The notes under the pieces: generated by a model | What the model saw: only the letters and a program-made list of their open reading frames with translations | What the model was told of the DNA's origin: nothing | Database searches by the model: none | Position numbers and translations under genes: made by a program | Origin: a virus | Reading direction: 5' to 3' (one strand) | Virus record (IMG/VR): IMGVR_UViG_3300044796_000658 | Location: 110,701-174,700 of that record | DNA: 64,000 bases | Shown here: positions 1 through 8,356 of the stretch, piece after piece | How positions within the stretch are numbered: the first letter of the stretch is position 1 | How the letters are laid out: every line of letters starts with the position of its first letter

Positions 1-234
1 AATCGAAGATGCGATCATGTCCTTTGCTCTATCCACTATCAATGCATCATTAGGATCAAAAATCAAATCTTTGAGCGGGGTACCAAAATCTGGCAACATA
101 ATCCTCTCGCCCGGACTAGTTAATAACAAAATCAACAAATCTGCTTTGATTTGATCTACACCACTACTTCTTGAAAAGTATCCACCGGCTGATTTCTGTA
201 TTGGATAAGAAAATCCACGAAATGTATTAGTCAT
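1..234 (-). CDS. Baseplate wedge protein, T4 gp25-like (5' part, runs off window)
   Basis: The minus strand reads an open frame from an ATG at 234 to the window edge (78 codons). It contains GGYF, then SSGVDQIKADLLILLLTSPG and ERIMLPDFGTPL. This is the signature of the gp25/GPW baseplate family: Arg-Met-x-x-Pro-Asp-Phe-Gly after a helix that ends in xxPGER. In T4-type phages gp25 is a wedge component that contacts the sheath and starts its assembly. The start overlaps the stop of the HNH gene by 8 bases, so it lies downstream in the same minus-strand transcript. The C-terminus is missing because it lies outside the window. Confidence 0.85.
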   Translation of the reverse strand, partial: MTNTFRGFSYPIQKSAGGYFSRSSGVDQIKADLLILLLTSPGERIMLPDFGTPLKDLIFDPNDALIVDRAKDMIASSI

Positions 235-652
235 GTTTTCTTTCTAAGTACGCAATTGCACTTTTGAGAATTTTTACATCATCTTTACAACAAGACAATA
301 AACGATTACATTTATTATGCAAAATACCTCTGATCTTGCCACTAGCATGACAATGATCGACATCTATTTGTGAAATTTCTTGATCTAATTTAACATTACA
401 AATCGGACATAAGTAATTTTGATTTTTTAATATCACTTCATAATCTGCTAAACTAATTTTGTAAACATGTTTCAACCTCTTATGTTTTGTTCGCTTTCGC
501 AAAACTTCTGGTTGTCGTGTCCGAAGTCGATGAACATAATTTTTTTCATACACAACGAATTTTTCTTTATTTTTAAGATACCATTTTCGCTGATAAGCAC
601 GACGCTCTTCAATTTCTTCTTGTGTTAAGTCAGAATATTTTTTCCAATTCAT
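227..652 (-). CDS. HNH endonuclease, recombination endonuclease VII type
   Basis: A 141-residue protein with a basic N-terminal half (about residues 20-65 rich in Lys/Arg) and a C-terminal zinc/HNH nuclease core: CPIC at 82-85, DVDHCH at 97-102, then G-K-I-R-G and HNKCN at 112-116. That spacing is the Endonuclease_7 pattern; the family cleaves branched DNA in T4, and related stand-alone copies behave as mobile endonucleases in phages. It sits between two essential baseplate genes, overlapping the spike gene by 4 bases (ATGA) and the gp25-like gene by 8. I infer a free-standing homing-type insertion that kept translational coupling. It could instead act in phage recombination. Confidence 0.85.
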   Translation of the reverse strand: MNWKKYSDLTQEEIEERRAYQRKWYLKNKEKFVVYEKNYVHRLRTRQPEVLRKRTKHKRLKHVYKISLADYEVILKNQNYLCPICNVKLDQEISQIDVDHCHASGKIRGILHNKCNRLLSCCKDDVKILKSAIAYLERKHD

Positions 653-2739
653 TGATGATTGTCCTCCGAAGCCGATGCAAATACACGATCACTTAAGCTG
701 TTATATAATAGTTTTTTGTGCGTCGGATCATTTGGATCAGCCATGACACCAAAGTGAACGAACTGCGTATAAGGACAAACAAATGGATCTTTGCCAACCA
801 CTACAGGGTGAACACAAGGAACCTTATTCAAAGGCAATTGATTAGGAACACCTCTCGCAGCCGACTCAGCAGCTATCTGTACATTCTCTAACGAACCAGA
901 TAATATATTGCTTCCCGTCGTATCATCCGGCGGTGGACAATCACGCCCTGCCAACAAATAGATATAACTTTCGCTATGGAACATCGTCAACTTATTATGA
1001 TTGAAATAGTAATCGCCACTGTTAACAATATGCTTGCCAGTAATCTGAACTGATTTATTGCTTGGCGATTCCTTATCTTCCGTACCAACCGCCTCTTCAT
1101 AATCATCATAAGAGTTAACTACCAAGTTACCACCAGCACGCAAGAATACCAATCCCGGCCCTTCAGCAGCTTCTTGAAAAATCAAGGTGTGATGTCCACG
1201 CTCTTTATTGTCGTATTGTGGAGCCAACAATTCAATTCGCTGTGTTTGTGTTTCTTCTTGACTACTGGAATCCATCATCATCAATTGTAAACCGTAACCA
1301 GACCGCAAAAGTACATATGCTTGATCCGCTTTCGCTTGTGGTTCACCACCTTCTTGTCTCGGCAATCCAACTTGTTTATTTCCCTGATCGTGGAATTCCA
1401 AGCGATGCTTTGACGTACTTTCCATCACAATACCACGCAAATCACCAGCCATTTCAGGATCACTTGTTTTTCCAATCGTGTGATCATAAAACTGCAACCG
1501 GTTACCCAAAGCAGTTTCAATTCTAATGCCGTTCTTTTCACCACGAATCAAAGTATCCGATTCTTCATCATTCATCTCAAAAACGTGACCAGTTTGCGAA
1601 CGAAGAAACATCTTCGCTTTGGTCATATCAGTACAGCCGAAATCGTAATCCCTGTTCCAAGTTGGTTCGCCTTGCGGTTGATCTACGCTATCATCAATAA
1701 CAAATTGCCCACCACCAACCGACTGAATTTGAATACCACTCTGAGGAAGTTCACATTTCGGGTTCTGATATTGGGCCAACGCTTCGGATGCCTGATAAAA
1801 TCTCATTTCCTCTTGACGCTTATAAAACTTGTTGGCGAACGGCTCTTCGGTATCATTGGCCTTAACTGTATCACAATCAGTATCTTCGCCATCGCCGTTA
1901 CAAGGGCTATCAGAACCTGCAGCCGTAAATCCCCATTGGCCAGCAGGATGTAAATGGTCATCCTTCATCATAAAAATGTTTGTCCGACCACTTGCGATTT
2001 CTACACGGCTCCATCGGTGGTTACAATTGGCATCACCGTCAACCTGCTTGTAATAGTGCTTACCCGGTGTCTTAAAACCGTACTGGTGAGGATATGTTGC
2101 CAACTCTTTCGCATTAGTATCACTGTCAAAGTCTGTTTTGGTATCCCAATCCTTCATTTGATGATTATCGGTATTCCAAGGCATCTTAACTTGATCGCCT
2201 TCATTGGAACCCAACAAATAGCCATTACGAGTACCTTCATAGAGTTTATCATATTCCGGCACCACGTAAGACCAAAGATCATGACGACTTTCATCTTCGT
2301 TTGTTGGAAGTTGATTATCGTCTGAGTTGTTGGCAGAAGCCTTGCCACGGGTACGAGTATAAAAAGTTCCAATGTAATATGCTTGGTTTTTATCACCATT
2401 TTCACAGAGTAAAGCCAACTTGCTACCCGCAGGCGGCACCCACGTTACGCCGCAATCATCAAAGCCGCCAAACGGTGAAACTGGATAAGCCCAAGGTAAA
2501 CCGCCAATCGGCGTTCCCGGTGCCGTGAAGAAAGGCGTGAAGTATTGTACTCGGCCTTCAGCTTGTGGATCAAGCGTACTCACACACAAAGCGCTGAACA
2601 AACTCGGTGTTGCCGAAGCAGCATATTCCATTCGGTGGTTTTGAACCAATTCCGAACGTACAACTTTACGTGTATCAAATGTCGAATCCTGTAAATAGGC
2701 TTCGAGCTGTGCTATTCTTTTTTCTAGTTCTTTTATCAT
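649..2739 (-). CDS. Baseplate central spike/hub protein with N-terminal OB fold (gp5/VgrG-like)
   Basis: A 696-residue protein. After a short coiled segment (residues 1-17) there is an OB-fold-like stretch: GRVQY..., GGLPWAYPVSPFGG, WVPPAGSKLALLCENGD, then AYYIGTFY. This matches the pattern of the gp5/VgrG OB domain (P...G.......VPP.GS.V...FE.GD...P.Y.G). The rest is polar with many Asp/Asn/Gly, as in a beta-structured needle, and I see no lysozyme catalytic motif. It lies directly downstream of the hub-like gene, abutting its stop. I infer the membrane-piercing spike of the baseplate; the lysozyme function of T4 gp5 seems absent. Confidence 0.72.
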   Translation of the reverse strand: MIKELEKRIAQLEAYLQDSTFDTRKVVRSELVQNHRMEYAASATPSLFSALCVSTLDPQAEGRVQYFTPFFTAPGTPIGGLPWAYPVSPFGGFDDCGVTWVPPAGSKLALLCENGDKNQAYYIGTFYTRTRGKASANNSDDNQLPTNEDESRHDLWSYVVPEYDKLYEGTRNGYLLGSNEGDQVKMPWNTDNHQMKDWDTKTDFDSDTNAKELATYPHQYGFKTPGKHYYKQVDGDANCNHRWSRVEIASGRTNIFMMKDDHLHPAGQWGFTAAGSDSPCNGDGEDTDCDTVKANDTEEPFANKFYKRQEEMRFYQASEALAQYQNPKCELPQSGIQIQSVGGGQFVIDDSVDQPQGEPTWNRDYDFGCTDMTKAKMFLRSQTGHVFEMNDEESDTLIRGEKNGIRIETALGNRLQFYDHTIGKTSDPEMAGDLRGIVMESTSKHRLEFHDQGNKQVGLPRQEGGEPQAKADQAYVLLRSGYGLQLMMMDSSSQEETQTQRIELLAPQYDNKERGHHTLIFQEAAEGPGLVFLRAGGNLVVNSYDDYEEAVGTEDKESPSNKSVQITGKHIVNSGDYYFNHNKLTMFHSESYIYLLAGRDCPPPDDTTGSNILSGSLENVQIAAESAARGVPNQLPLNKVPCVHPVVVGKDPFVCPYTQFVHFGVMADPNDPTHKKLLYNSLSDRVFASASEDNHQ

Positions 2740-4308
2740 TTATTTTGATCCACCATCTGGTGCTTTAACTGAAAGATCTTGTCCCGGTGTTAACATTCTT
2801 AATTTGAAGGTTGTAGTGAAAGAGCCGGGCTGAATACTATGAGAGACACCTTCAATCATCCAACTCTCATTAGAAAGAACAGAATTGCACGTTTCTATAC
2901 CAGTACTCCAACGGCAATTATCTTTAATTGTGAATGGATTGATAACAATCACATTGACGAAACGATTCAACAAGAATAAAGGCATACTCATATTCGGGTT
3001 GCCTTGAATCGTCAATTCCGCCGTAATACCGCCACCAAATACGATATTGGCGAGATTGTTCATATAAGTACAATTATAAGAATAACGCATCGCAGCGTTG
3101 ATTCTTGTAGCCACTTCACCTTCCTGCATAACAATAGAAAGGATATTACCCAACGACATATTGTCAGTACCCTTACCATACAACTGAGGTTGAGACTGCT
3201 TATCATTAATTCCATCGGCTGGCCCTTTAGCCACCATGATCTTAGCTTGTGCACCACCTGCCGTTCCACCAACGCTATAAGCAGTTTGTCCACCTGCCCA
3301 CTGAATACTCGGCTGAAAGCGAATTACAGGGCTACAGTTGCCGCCACCAACCACATAAGTACCAATACTGTATTTGGCATACGACGTTACAGCTTGTAAG
3401 TGATCAGGAATATCACACATACATATCAGGCGTGCTGGTTTGGTTGGTTCGTAGAAAAGCTTAATACCTTTTCCCGATTTCCCATCATCACACAATACAG
3501 TACGACACCACTCCATAATACATTCCAAAACCCTACGATTTTTACCTTCCCATTTGCGAATCGGCCCTTTAGTCTTAACATCCGGATTAGGATCATTTTT
3601 AGAATCAAATGTAAAAGGAACTGAAGTTGTCGGGCTGGTGAATTTCTTGAATTCTACCTTCAAATCACGGTCTTGAAATAACTGTGAAATCGCATCAGTC
3701 AAATGCATCGGCTTTTCATCAGTACCAAAAACACCCTTCACTGCCGATTGTTGTAAATCCTGTAACATATCGATACAGTTAATAGTGTATTTGACCAAGC
3801 CACCCGAATAACTGAGGGTTACTTTTTCAATCAAAAACAAGAGTTCCGGACTACTCAAACCGGCTTCTTGTGATAATGGGTTAACTTCTTTAGGTGCTGG
3901 CCCCGGCCCTACTATACTTCCATCACAATCGTTTGCAATCCAACCGAATCTTACAGATAAAAATGTACCTGCTGATGTACCACCACGGTTCAACTTTTCA
4001 AAAATAGTGGCAAACGATCCCGCTTCCTCATCCACAATTTCAATATCACAGCCAGCACCATTCGCTGAACCATAATGAAACGATTTGACTACCGCCGGTC
4101 TGGACTTATTGCCTACGCTAATAGTTGTTTGAATGCCCAAAACCGTGTCTACGTACTCACGAAGGATTGCTACGGCTGTTGGGCCAGAGTTTCCATCGGT
4201 TACCTTAACTATAACGAAAGGTGCCAGTACGGGCTGCTTGAGGGCAGTGTGGACAACGCCATTCTGCTTCTTTTGCCCACACAAACCCGTCAAAAAGCAA
4301 TCGCTCAT
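2740..4308 (-). CDS. Baseplate hub protein (gp27/late-control-D-like, tentative)
   Basis: A 522-residue protein placed between a LysM/gp53-like gene and the spike gene, the usual place of the hub. The N-terminal half has the hub-like pattern: a beta strand set followed by CDIEIVDEEAGSF, a G-G-T-S-A-G turn and VRFGWI, then conserved YTINCIDMLQDLQQ. It starts with an ATGA overlap with the gp53-like gene and ends directly next to the spike start, so hub and spike are probably co-translated. The hub would form the trimeric ring under the tail tube. Family assignment rests on order and fold pattern rather than a decisive motif. Confidence 0.58.
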   Translation of the reverse strand: MSDCFLTGLCGQKKQNGVVHTALKQPVLAPFVIVKVTDGNSGPTAVAILREYVDTVLGIQTTISVGNKSRPAVVKSFHYGSANGAGCDIEIVDEEAGSFATIFEKLNRGGTSAGTFLSVRFGWIANDCDGSIVGPGPAPKEVNPLSQEAGLSSPELLFLIEKVTLSYSGGLVKYTINCIDMLQDLQQSAVKGVFGTDEKPMHLTDAISQLFQDRDLKVEFKKFTSPTTSVPFTFDSKNDPNPDVKTKGPIRKWEGKNRRVLECIMEWCRTVLCDDGKSGKGIKLFYEPTKPARLICMCDIPDHLQAVTSYAKYSIGTYVVGGGNCSPVIRFQPSIQWAGGQTAYSVGGTAGGAQAKIMVAKGPADGINDKQSQPQLYGKGTDNMSLGNILSIVMQEGEVATRINAAMRYSYNCTYMNNLANIVFGGGITAELTIQGNPNMSMPLFLLNRFVNVIVINPFTIKDNCRWSTGIETCNSVLSNESWMIEGVSHSIQPGSFTTTFKLRMLTPGQDLSVKAPDGGSK

Positions 4309-4631
4309 ACTATAGAAGGTACCCTCAAAACTGTACCGATTTTGAGATCGAATACATCGGTGATGTTATTGGCTTCCATGATTTTCCACCAATAACCAAT
4401 TAATTGTTTGCCGTAAGCTTTCTGGGCAATCCTATCAGGACGATATTGTAATCCTGCATTGATAATCAAAAACTTATCATTTGAAGTTTTCGTTACTGGA
4501 CTTCTCTTGTAAGTCTTGAATGTCAAAATTCGCTTATCGCTCCAATAAACCACTTCGGAATTCAGGTAACGACTTGAATTCGATACGAATTGACTTGCTT
4601 TTTGCTCCGCTGGTTCTATTGAGTTTGCCAT
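4305..4631 (-). CDS. Baseplate wedge protein, gp53/LysM-like
   Basis: A 108-residue protein. It has SSRYLNSEVVYW near the N-terminus, LTFKTYKR in the middle, and a C-terminal YRPDRIAQKAYG...WWKIMEANN...GTVLRVPS segment. This Y-R-P-D-x-I-A...WW.IM.AN....G..LR.P pattern is the short LysM-like module seen in T4 gp53-type baseplate wedge proteins. It is followed by the hub gene with a 4-base overlap. In T4, gp53 locks the six wedges around the hub; the same role is inferred here. Confidence 0.7.
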   Translation of the reverse strand: MANSIEPAEQKASQFVSNSSRYLNSEVVYWSDKRILTFKTYKRSPVTKTSNDKFLIINAGLQYRPDRIAQKAYGKQLIGYWWKIMEANNITDVFDLKIGTVLRVPSIV

Positions 4632-4634
4632 ATG

Positions 4635-5171
4635 TTAACTTATGATTTTATCTCTGCCGGGGAGATTGGTACTTGCGAAAACGGCTTCCCATTCCATCTC
4701 AACTGAAAACTTATAAGGGAGATAAGTTTCTTCGTCCCATCCCACTTCGGTAGGATAAGACACAGCATAACGTCTTAGTACGGCGCAAATCGCCTCATCT
4801 TTACCAGTAGCAAAAAGTCTCTTACAGGACAATTTACAAATCGCAGGCGGGGCATATGGCGTTGAACCATTGGCCGATTGGTCGTATGGATAAACACAAC
4901 TTTGAATAGCCTTCAATCCATTGACTGCCTCTGTACGAGTTTGAGCATTAATAATTAAGAAATGCCAACGTACTGAAAAAACACGATTATCAGCATGAGA
5001 GAAAGTTTTAATTGGAAAAGAACGACCTATAACCACTTCATCAGTATAAGATGCGGATTTAGAGTCGCTGATCTCCGGTAAGATTCTTGGAATTAATGTA
5101 CCAGCCCCCGGAATGGATATAGTGCATCCTTCGATCTGTGTCAATAGACCATTTGCATCTGTTGCTTTCAT
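4635..5171 (-). CDS. Tail/baseplate protein of unknown function
   Basis: A 178-residue protein between fibre-like genes and the gp53-like gene. It has no catalytic motif that I recognise. The centre, IKTFSHADNRVFSVRWHFLI followed by a helix ending in AIQSCVYPYD, resembles small tube- or hub-associated proteins that precede baseplate hubs in contractile-tail phages, but this is only a pattern impression. The gap to the gp53-like start is 3 bases, so both are surely in one transcript. Confidence 0.6.
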   Translation of the reverse strand: MKATDANGLLTQIEGCTISIPGAGTLIPRILPEISDSKSASYTDEVVIGRSFPIKTFSHADNRVFSVRWHFLIINAQTRTEAVNGLKAIQSCVYPYDQSANGSTPYAPPAICKLSCKRLFATGKDEAICAVLRRYAVSYPTEVGWDEETYLPYKFSVEMEWEAVFASTNLPGRDKIIS

Positions 5172-5197
5172 ATACTTCCGTTAGTAATAGGCTACAA

Positions 5198-6043
5198 TTA
5201 TTGAGAAAGACCTATCAAATTACCCTGCCATGTCTGGGAATTGACAGGCGACGAGGGTGAACAAACCAATCTAATAGTTTGATTTGCGGGCAATGTGATC
5301 GATTGCCCCAATATAACGATGTCTTTGCCAAGGCCCATACTCGTTAATTGTGATGTATATAGTTTGGTACCTGCAGGACTCTCTAAAGAAACTTTGCCAA
5401 AAACCATGCTATAAGAAGTCATCTCTGACCAAACGTAACTACTCCAGCCAGATAAGACAAAAGATTTGGATGGCGTATAGCTTACAATGACCTGATCCGC
5501 ATCAGAGCTACTGGTAATTAATTCATTAGTTTGACAATTTGGTGATAAAGGAGTAGAACACGTAACGATAGCTCCACCGTCGGAAACTTTTATGGGTGCA
5601 TAGGCACCATCATCAGTAATACCAAAATTGACCGCCCTTGTCGCTTCTGAAACGGTTTTGGCCGAAACACCGGAGGCAATAGACGTTCTACCACCATCTA
5701 TAACTGATGTAGAGTACGTCGTTTGAAGCCTGAAATACTCTTGATCTTCGACTCCGTTAATGTATTGAATTCTAAAATATCTACCCCGTGGCCCTGATGA
5801 AGTATAATTACCATCACTCAAATCCAAAGTAGGAACTGGAAACGATCTATCAATGTCAATACCGTCAGTAGAAAATTGATAATTAAGCAAACCGCCTACA
5901 TTGGTTCGCCATAGAGTATACAAAATGGCAGACTGAGAAACATCTTCCCATTTGCCCACAAAAATTTCATTGGCCAACAATGGTTGAAACGTAGTATTAT
6001 CAATAGAAAACGTGACATTGGAAGATATGTTGGTAAATGGCAT
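5198..6043 (-). CDS. Virion structural protein, beta-rich, unknown
   Basis: 281 residues from the ATG at 6043, which overlaps the stop of the upstream gene as TAATG and has GGAG 8 bases before it; a longer frame to 6088 would add only a basic, unlikely N-terminus. The protein is rich in Ser, Thr, Asn and Gly with short hydrophobic strands and few Lys, typical of fibre or decoration proteins. It contains GRYFRIQYINGVEDQEYFRL. I do not recognise the family. Its position upstream of the baseplate genes suggests a tail-associated protein. Confidence 0.65.
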   Translation of the reverse strand: MPFTNISSNVTFSIDNTTFQPLLANEIFVGKWEDVSQSAILYTLWRTNVGGLLNYQFSTDGIDIDRSFPVPTLDLSDGNYTSSGPRGRYFRIQYINGVEDQEYFRLQTTYSTSVIDGGRTSIASGVSAKTVSEATRAVNFGITDDGAYAPIKVSDGGAIVTCSTPLSPNCQTNELITSSSDADQVIVSYTPSKSFVLSGWSSYVWSEMTSYSMVFGKVSLESPAGTKLYTSQLTSMGLGKDIVILGQSITLPANQTIRLVCSPSSPVNSQTWQGNLIGLSQ

Positions 6044-6369
6044 TAAATGAGCTCCGTTATCTGAGCGTTTCCTTGAGCGTCTTCCCAAATTCCATAAATA
6101 TCACCAACAAAAACAGTCGTCGGCATCTCATAGGTTGAACTAGGCAAAAGCAAAGCAGTAAACGATTCATTCGTTACGCCATTGCCAAACTTAATGTTTA
6201 ATTTAAACAATGACTGATTATAAATAATCACGCCCTTACGTGACGCATTGGCAGGCACCAAAAGCGTTTCCGAAGAATTAGCCGCTACGGAATTCACATT
6301 ACACATCAAAGATGTCGTACCGGAAATCTGAACAACAACATTGCCGGGACTATAATACTGGCCACCCAT
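6043..6369 (-). CDS. Small virion protein, unknown
   Basis: A 108-residue protein with alternating polar and hydrophobic strands (SETLLVPANASRKGVIIYNQ, then TYEMPTTVFVGDIYGIWE). The NASRKGVIIYN pattern, a surface-fibre jelly-roll-like element, recurs in phage head or tail fibre proteins. It is sandwiched between two other structural-looking genes, abutting the upstream stop and overlapping the downstream start. Function is not known. Confidence 0.6.
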   Translation of the reverse strand: MGGQYYSPGNVVVQISGTTSLMCNVNSVAANSSETLLVPANASRKGVIIYNQSLFKLNIKFGNGVTNESFTALLLPSSTYEMPTTVFVGDIYGIWEDAQGNAQITELI

Positions 6370-7008
6370 TTATGCCTCCGTCCATAAAAATTGAACACCC
6401 ATTCTCAAACCACTCAATAGTGGCGTCGCAATTTCAAGCCGCAATTCCCATCCTTCGGCAACACCGGCTCGACAAACAGGGCCGGAAACATCAATGGGAA
6501 AATCAAAAATAACACTTGATGTTGTGTTGCCAATAAATGTACTGGTACAAATATCTGTAGCTGCTCTCGTTGGGGCATTGGCACTAATTCTAACAGTAGC
6601 ACCAGAAGCAGGCGAAGCGGAATTTAAAGCCAAAGGCACCAGCGTAGAGCCACCCGGCGTATTATTTTCGGCAGTAATTCTTGTTAATCTCACAGCCATT
6701 CTGGTACTGCCGCCGCCAGAATCCGTGTTAACAACAACCTTTTGTAGATTATAAGTTTTATTCAACGAAGAAGGATGCCACAAATAAGCCAAACTCATTG
6801 TGGAATTGACCGATAGTGACAGATTGGCATAAACGGTAGCTGCGGCATAAGTACTAGTGTCGCCAAAAATAACTACGCCATTATTAACATCTCTAACAAC
6901 AAGTCCAGCTTCATTTCCCGTAGGATCAGAAGTCATAACATCGGCAAAAATAGTACCATCTGTAATCAATACCGGTTCGGCAGATTGTAGTTTCGTAACA
7001 TCAGACAT
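6370..7008 (-). CDS. Virion structural protein, unknown
   Basis: A 212-residue, Thr/Ser/Ala-rich beta protein with almost no charged clusters (VVVNTDSGGGSTRMAVRLTR, later PASGATVRISANAPTRAATD). Composition and neighbours point to an appendage or decoration protein. It begins about 60 bases after the QPVSGT-repeat fibre gene, just beyond a hairpin terminator, so it may have its own promoter or depend on read-through. Its ribosome site is weak (AAGAT). Confidence 0.6.
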   Translation of the reverse strand: MSDVTKLQSAEPVLITDGTIFADVMTSDPTGNEAGLVVRDVNNGVVIFGDTSTYAAATVYANLSLSVNSTMSLAYLWHPSSLNKTYNLQKVVVNTDSGGGSTRMAVRLTRITAENNTPGGSTLVPLALNSASPASGATVRISANAPTRAATDICTSTFIGNTTSSVIFDFPIDVSGPVCRAGVAEGWELRLEIATPLLSGLRMGVQFLWTEA

Positions 7009-7020
7009 ATCTTATAAATG

Positions 7021-7050
7021 AAAAAGGACGGCATTTTGCCGTCCTTGATC
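7021..7050 (-). terminator. Hairpin terminator after the repeat fibre gene
   Basis: AAGGACGGC (7024-7032) pairs with GCCGTCCTT (7038-7046) around an ATTTT loop. On the minus strand the stem is followed by a run of T. It lies just after the stop of the gene ending at 7067 and should separate it, at least partly, from the baseplate operon. Confidence 0.75.
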
Positions 7051-7066
7051 TAATTGTTAATATAAA

Positions 7067-7840
7067 TTAAATTTCGTGTCCGAAAATCGTCGCATAAACG
7101 TCTTGCGCAACACCAGCATTATTGGTAATTCTTACGTTTACCGGAACAGTAAGTGGAATCGGTTGAGCAAAAGTTATATCAAAATTAGGATCAGCAGCAC
7201 TAAAAAATCCAACCGCAATAACCGTTTTGCTATCACCATAATCAATCACCACTTTACATGGGGCACCAGAAGCAGCGGCATGAATTTGTTTAAGGTAAAG
7301 AGTTTTGGCGGGCGTATATGTAATAACGCCTGCAGCACCATTGACCACTGCCGATGCCGAACCAGAGCTAACAATAACACCAGAAGCCACTTCGCCAGTA
7401 GTAACCGCAACAGTACCAGATACGGCAACCGTACCAGATACTACTTGGGTTGATGGGAAGTTTGAAATCGCTACCGTGCTACTTGATGGGAAGTTGGAAA
7501 TAGCAACAGTTGTAGGGAAGTTAGAAACTGCTACAGTCCCACTAACCGCTTGCGTAGTAGGAAAGCTTGGAAAGTTAGAAACAGCAATCGTACCACTAAC
7601 TGCTTGTGTAGTAGGGAAGCTTGGAAAGTTAGAAACTACTACGGTACCACTTACTGGTTGAGTAGCAGGGAAGTTAGAAATGGCTACTGTGCTGCTTGAT
7701 GGAAAGTTTGATACCGCAATGGTACCACTTACCGGCTGAGTAACCGCTGAGCCGTCAACCTTTAAGGCGGTTCCTACGATAGCTACTGTATTAGTGTTAT
7801 CGGTTATCTTAATCGGTAACTGTGATTGAATATCTGCCAT
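7067..7840 (-). CDS. Repeat-containing virion fibre protein (QPVSGT-type repeats)
   Basis: 257 residues from the ATG at 7840, chosen because AAGGAGG lies just upstream (7845-7851); a start at 7861 would lie before this site. Residues 30-145 are a string of short repeats built on TQPVSGTVAVSNFP and SSTVAISNFP. The C-terminal 110 residues form a distinct beta domain (TYTPAKTLYLKQIHAAASG, later NVRITNNAGVAQDVYATIFG). This layout, a repeat shaft and a globular tip, is common in phage head or tail fibres. It is first in its transcript, next to a divergent start at 7934. Confidence 0.72.
   Translation of the reverse strand: MADIQSQLPIKITDNTNTVAIVGTALKVDGSAVTQPVSGTIAVSNFPSSSTVAISNFPATQPVSGTVVVSNFPSFPTTQAVSGTIAVSNFPSFPTTQAVSGTVAVSNFPTTVAISNFPSSSTVAISNFPSTQVVSGTVAVSGTVAVTTGEVASGVIVSSGSASAVVNGAAGVITYTPAKTLYLKQIHAAASGAPCKVVIDYGDSKTVIAVGFFSAADPNFDITFAQPIPLTVPVNVRITNNAGVAQDVYATIFGHEI
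7440..7735. repeat. In-frame tandem repeats coding the fibre shaft
   Basis: Degenerate units of about 27-48 bases recur (for example the block around ggaaagttagaaactgctac). They encode SGTVAVSNFP-like strands. The best-conserved pair covers about 7540-7635. Such repeats let the shaft length change by recombination. Confidence 0.7.
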
Positions 7841-7861
7841 AATACCTCCTTGGAATATCAA

Positions 7862-7933
7862 ATATATATCCTAATTTTGTTCACTTCTATTAATCGGCCT
7901 ACCATAAGAGTGACCAATCAACGTATATAAGCT
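7862..7933. promoter_or_regulatory. Divergent intergenic region with TATATA-type elements
   Basis: This 72-base gap separates a minus-strand and a plus-strand virion gene. It has ATATATAT at 7862-7869 on the side of the minus gene and GTATATAAG just before the plus ATG. No sigma70 pair is clear. Similar TATA-like elements occur near other virion genes here, which suggests a phage late promoter class. This is inference from position. Confidence 0.35.
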
Positions 7934-8356
7934 ATGGAACCCTCACAAGACAATAATTCGCTCCCACAAGTTGCTATGAACATCAATGTTCCAGCCGCCG
8001 ATCCAAAAAGCGAACTCATCAAAGCTGAACAAATCGTCGGTATGTGTCAGCAAATTGCAGCAGACATCGAAGCCGAAAAAAGTGAAGTTACGGAAACTCT
8101 CAACAACTTCGCAGAAATGGTATTTAACGCTGGTGATGCCACATCTGCCAGCAAAGAAGCTCTAGTTAACCTTTTCAAGTTACGTTCTGATTTGATTGAT
8201 AAAAAAGCCAGATTAGGTGAAATGATGATGAAGGTATTCATGAAAGACGGTATTAAGAGCGTTACTGCTCACCAACACAATGACATCCACATCACAGACA
8301 AAGGAAAACTCATCCGAGAACTAAATAACTTGGATAAGGAGAATAAAGTACAATGA
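7934..8356 (+). CDS. Unknown small virion-operon protein
   Basis: A 140-residue, mainly helical and acidic protein (residues 25-100 are helix-rich; EKSEVTETLNNFAEMVFNAG). It opens the plus-strand virion operon and overlaps the next gene by 4 bases (ATGA). I do not recognise the family; a chaperone or scaffold-like role is possible from size, charge and position only. Confidence 0.65.
   Translation: MEPSQDNNSLPQVAMNINVPAADPKSELIKAEQIVGMCQQIAADIEAEKSEVTETLNNFAEMVFNAGDATSASKEALVNLFKLRSDLIDKKARLGEMMMKVFMKDGIKSVTAHQHNDIHITDKGKLIRELNNLDKENKVQ

Noticed and set aside
1480-1953. Long plus-strand frames opposite the baseplate genes
   Set aside because: They are antisense shadows of the spike gene, lacking ribosome sites and protein-like composition.
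7440-7735. CRISPR-like repeat array
   Set aside because: Repeats are degenerate, in frame and encode fibre strands; no spacer structure. The same holds for 58019-58132. No CRISPR array is present in the window.
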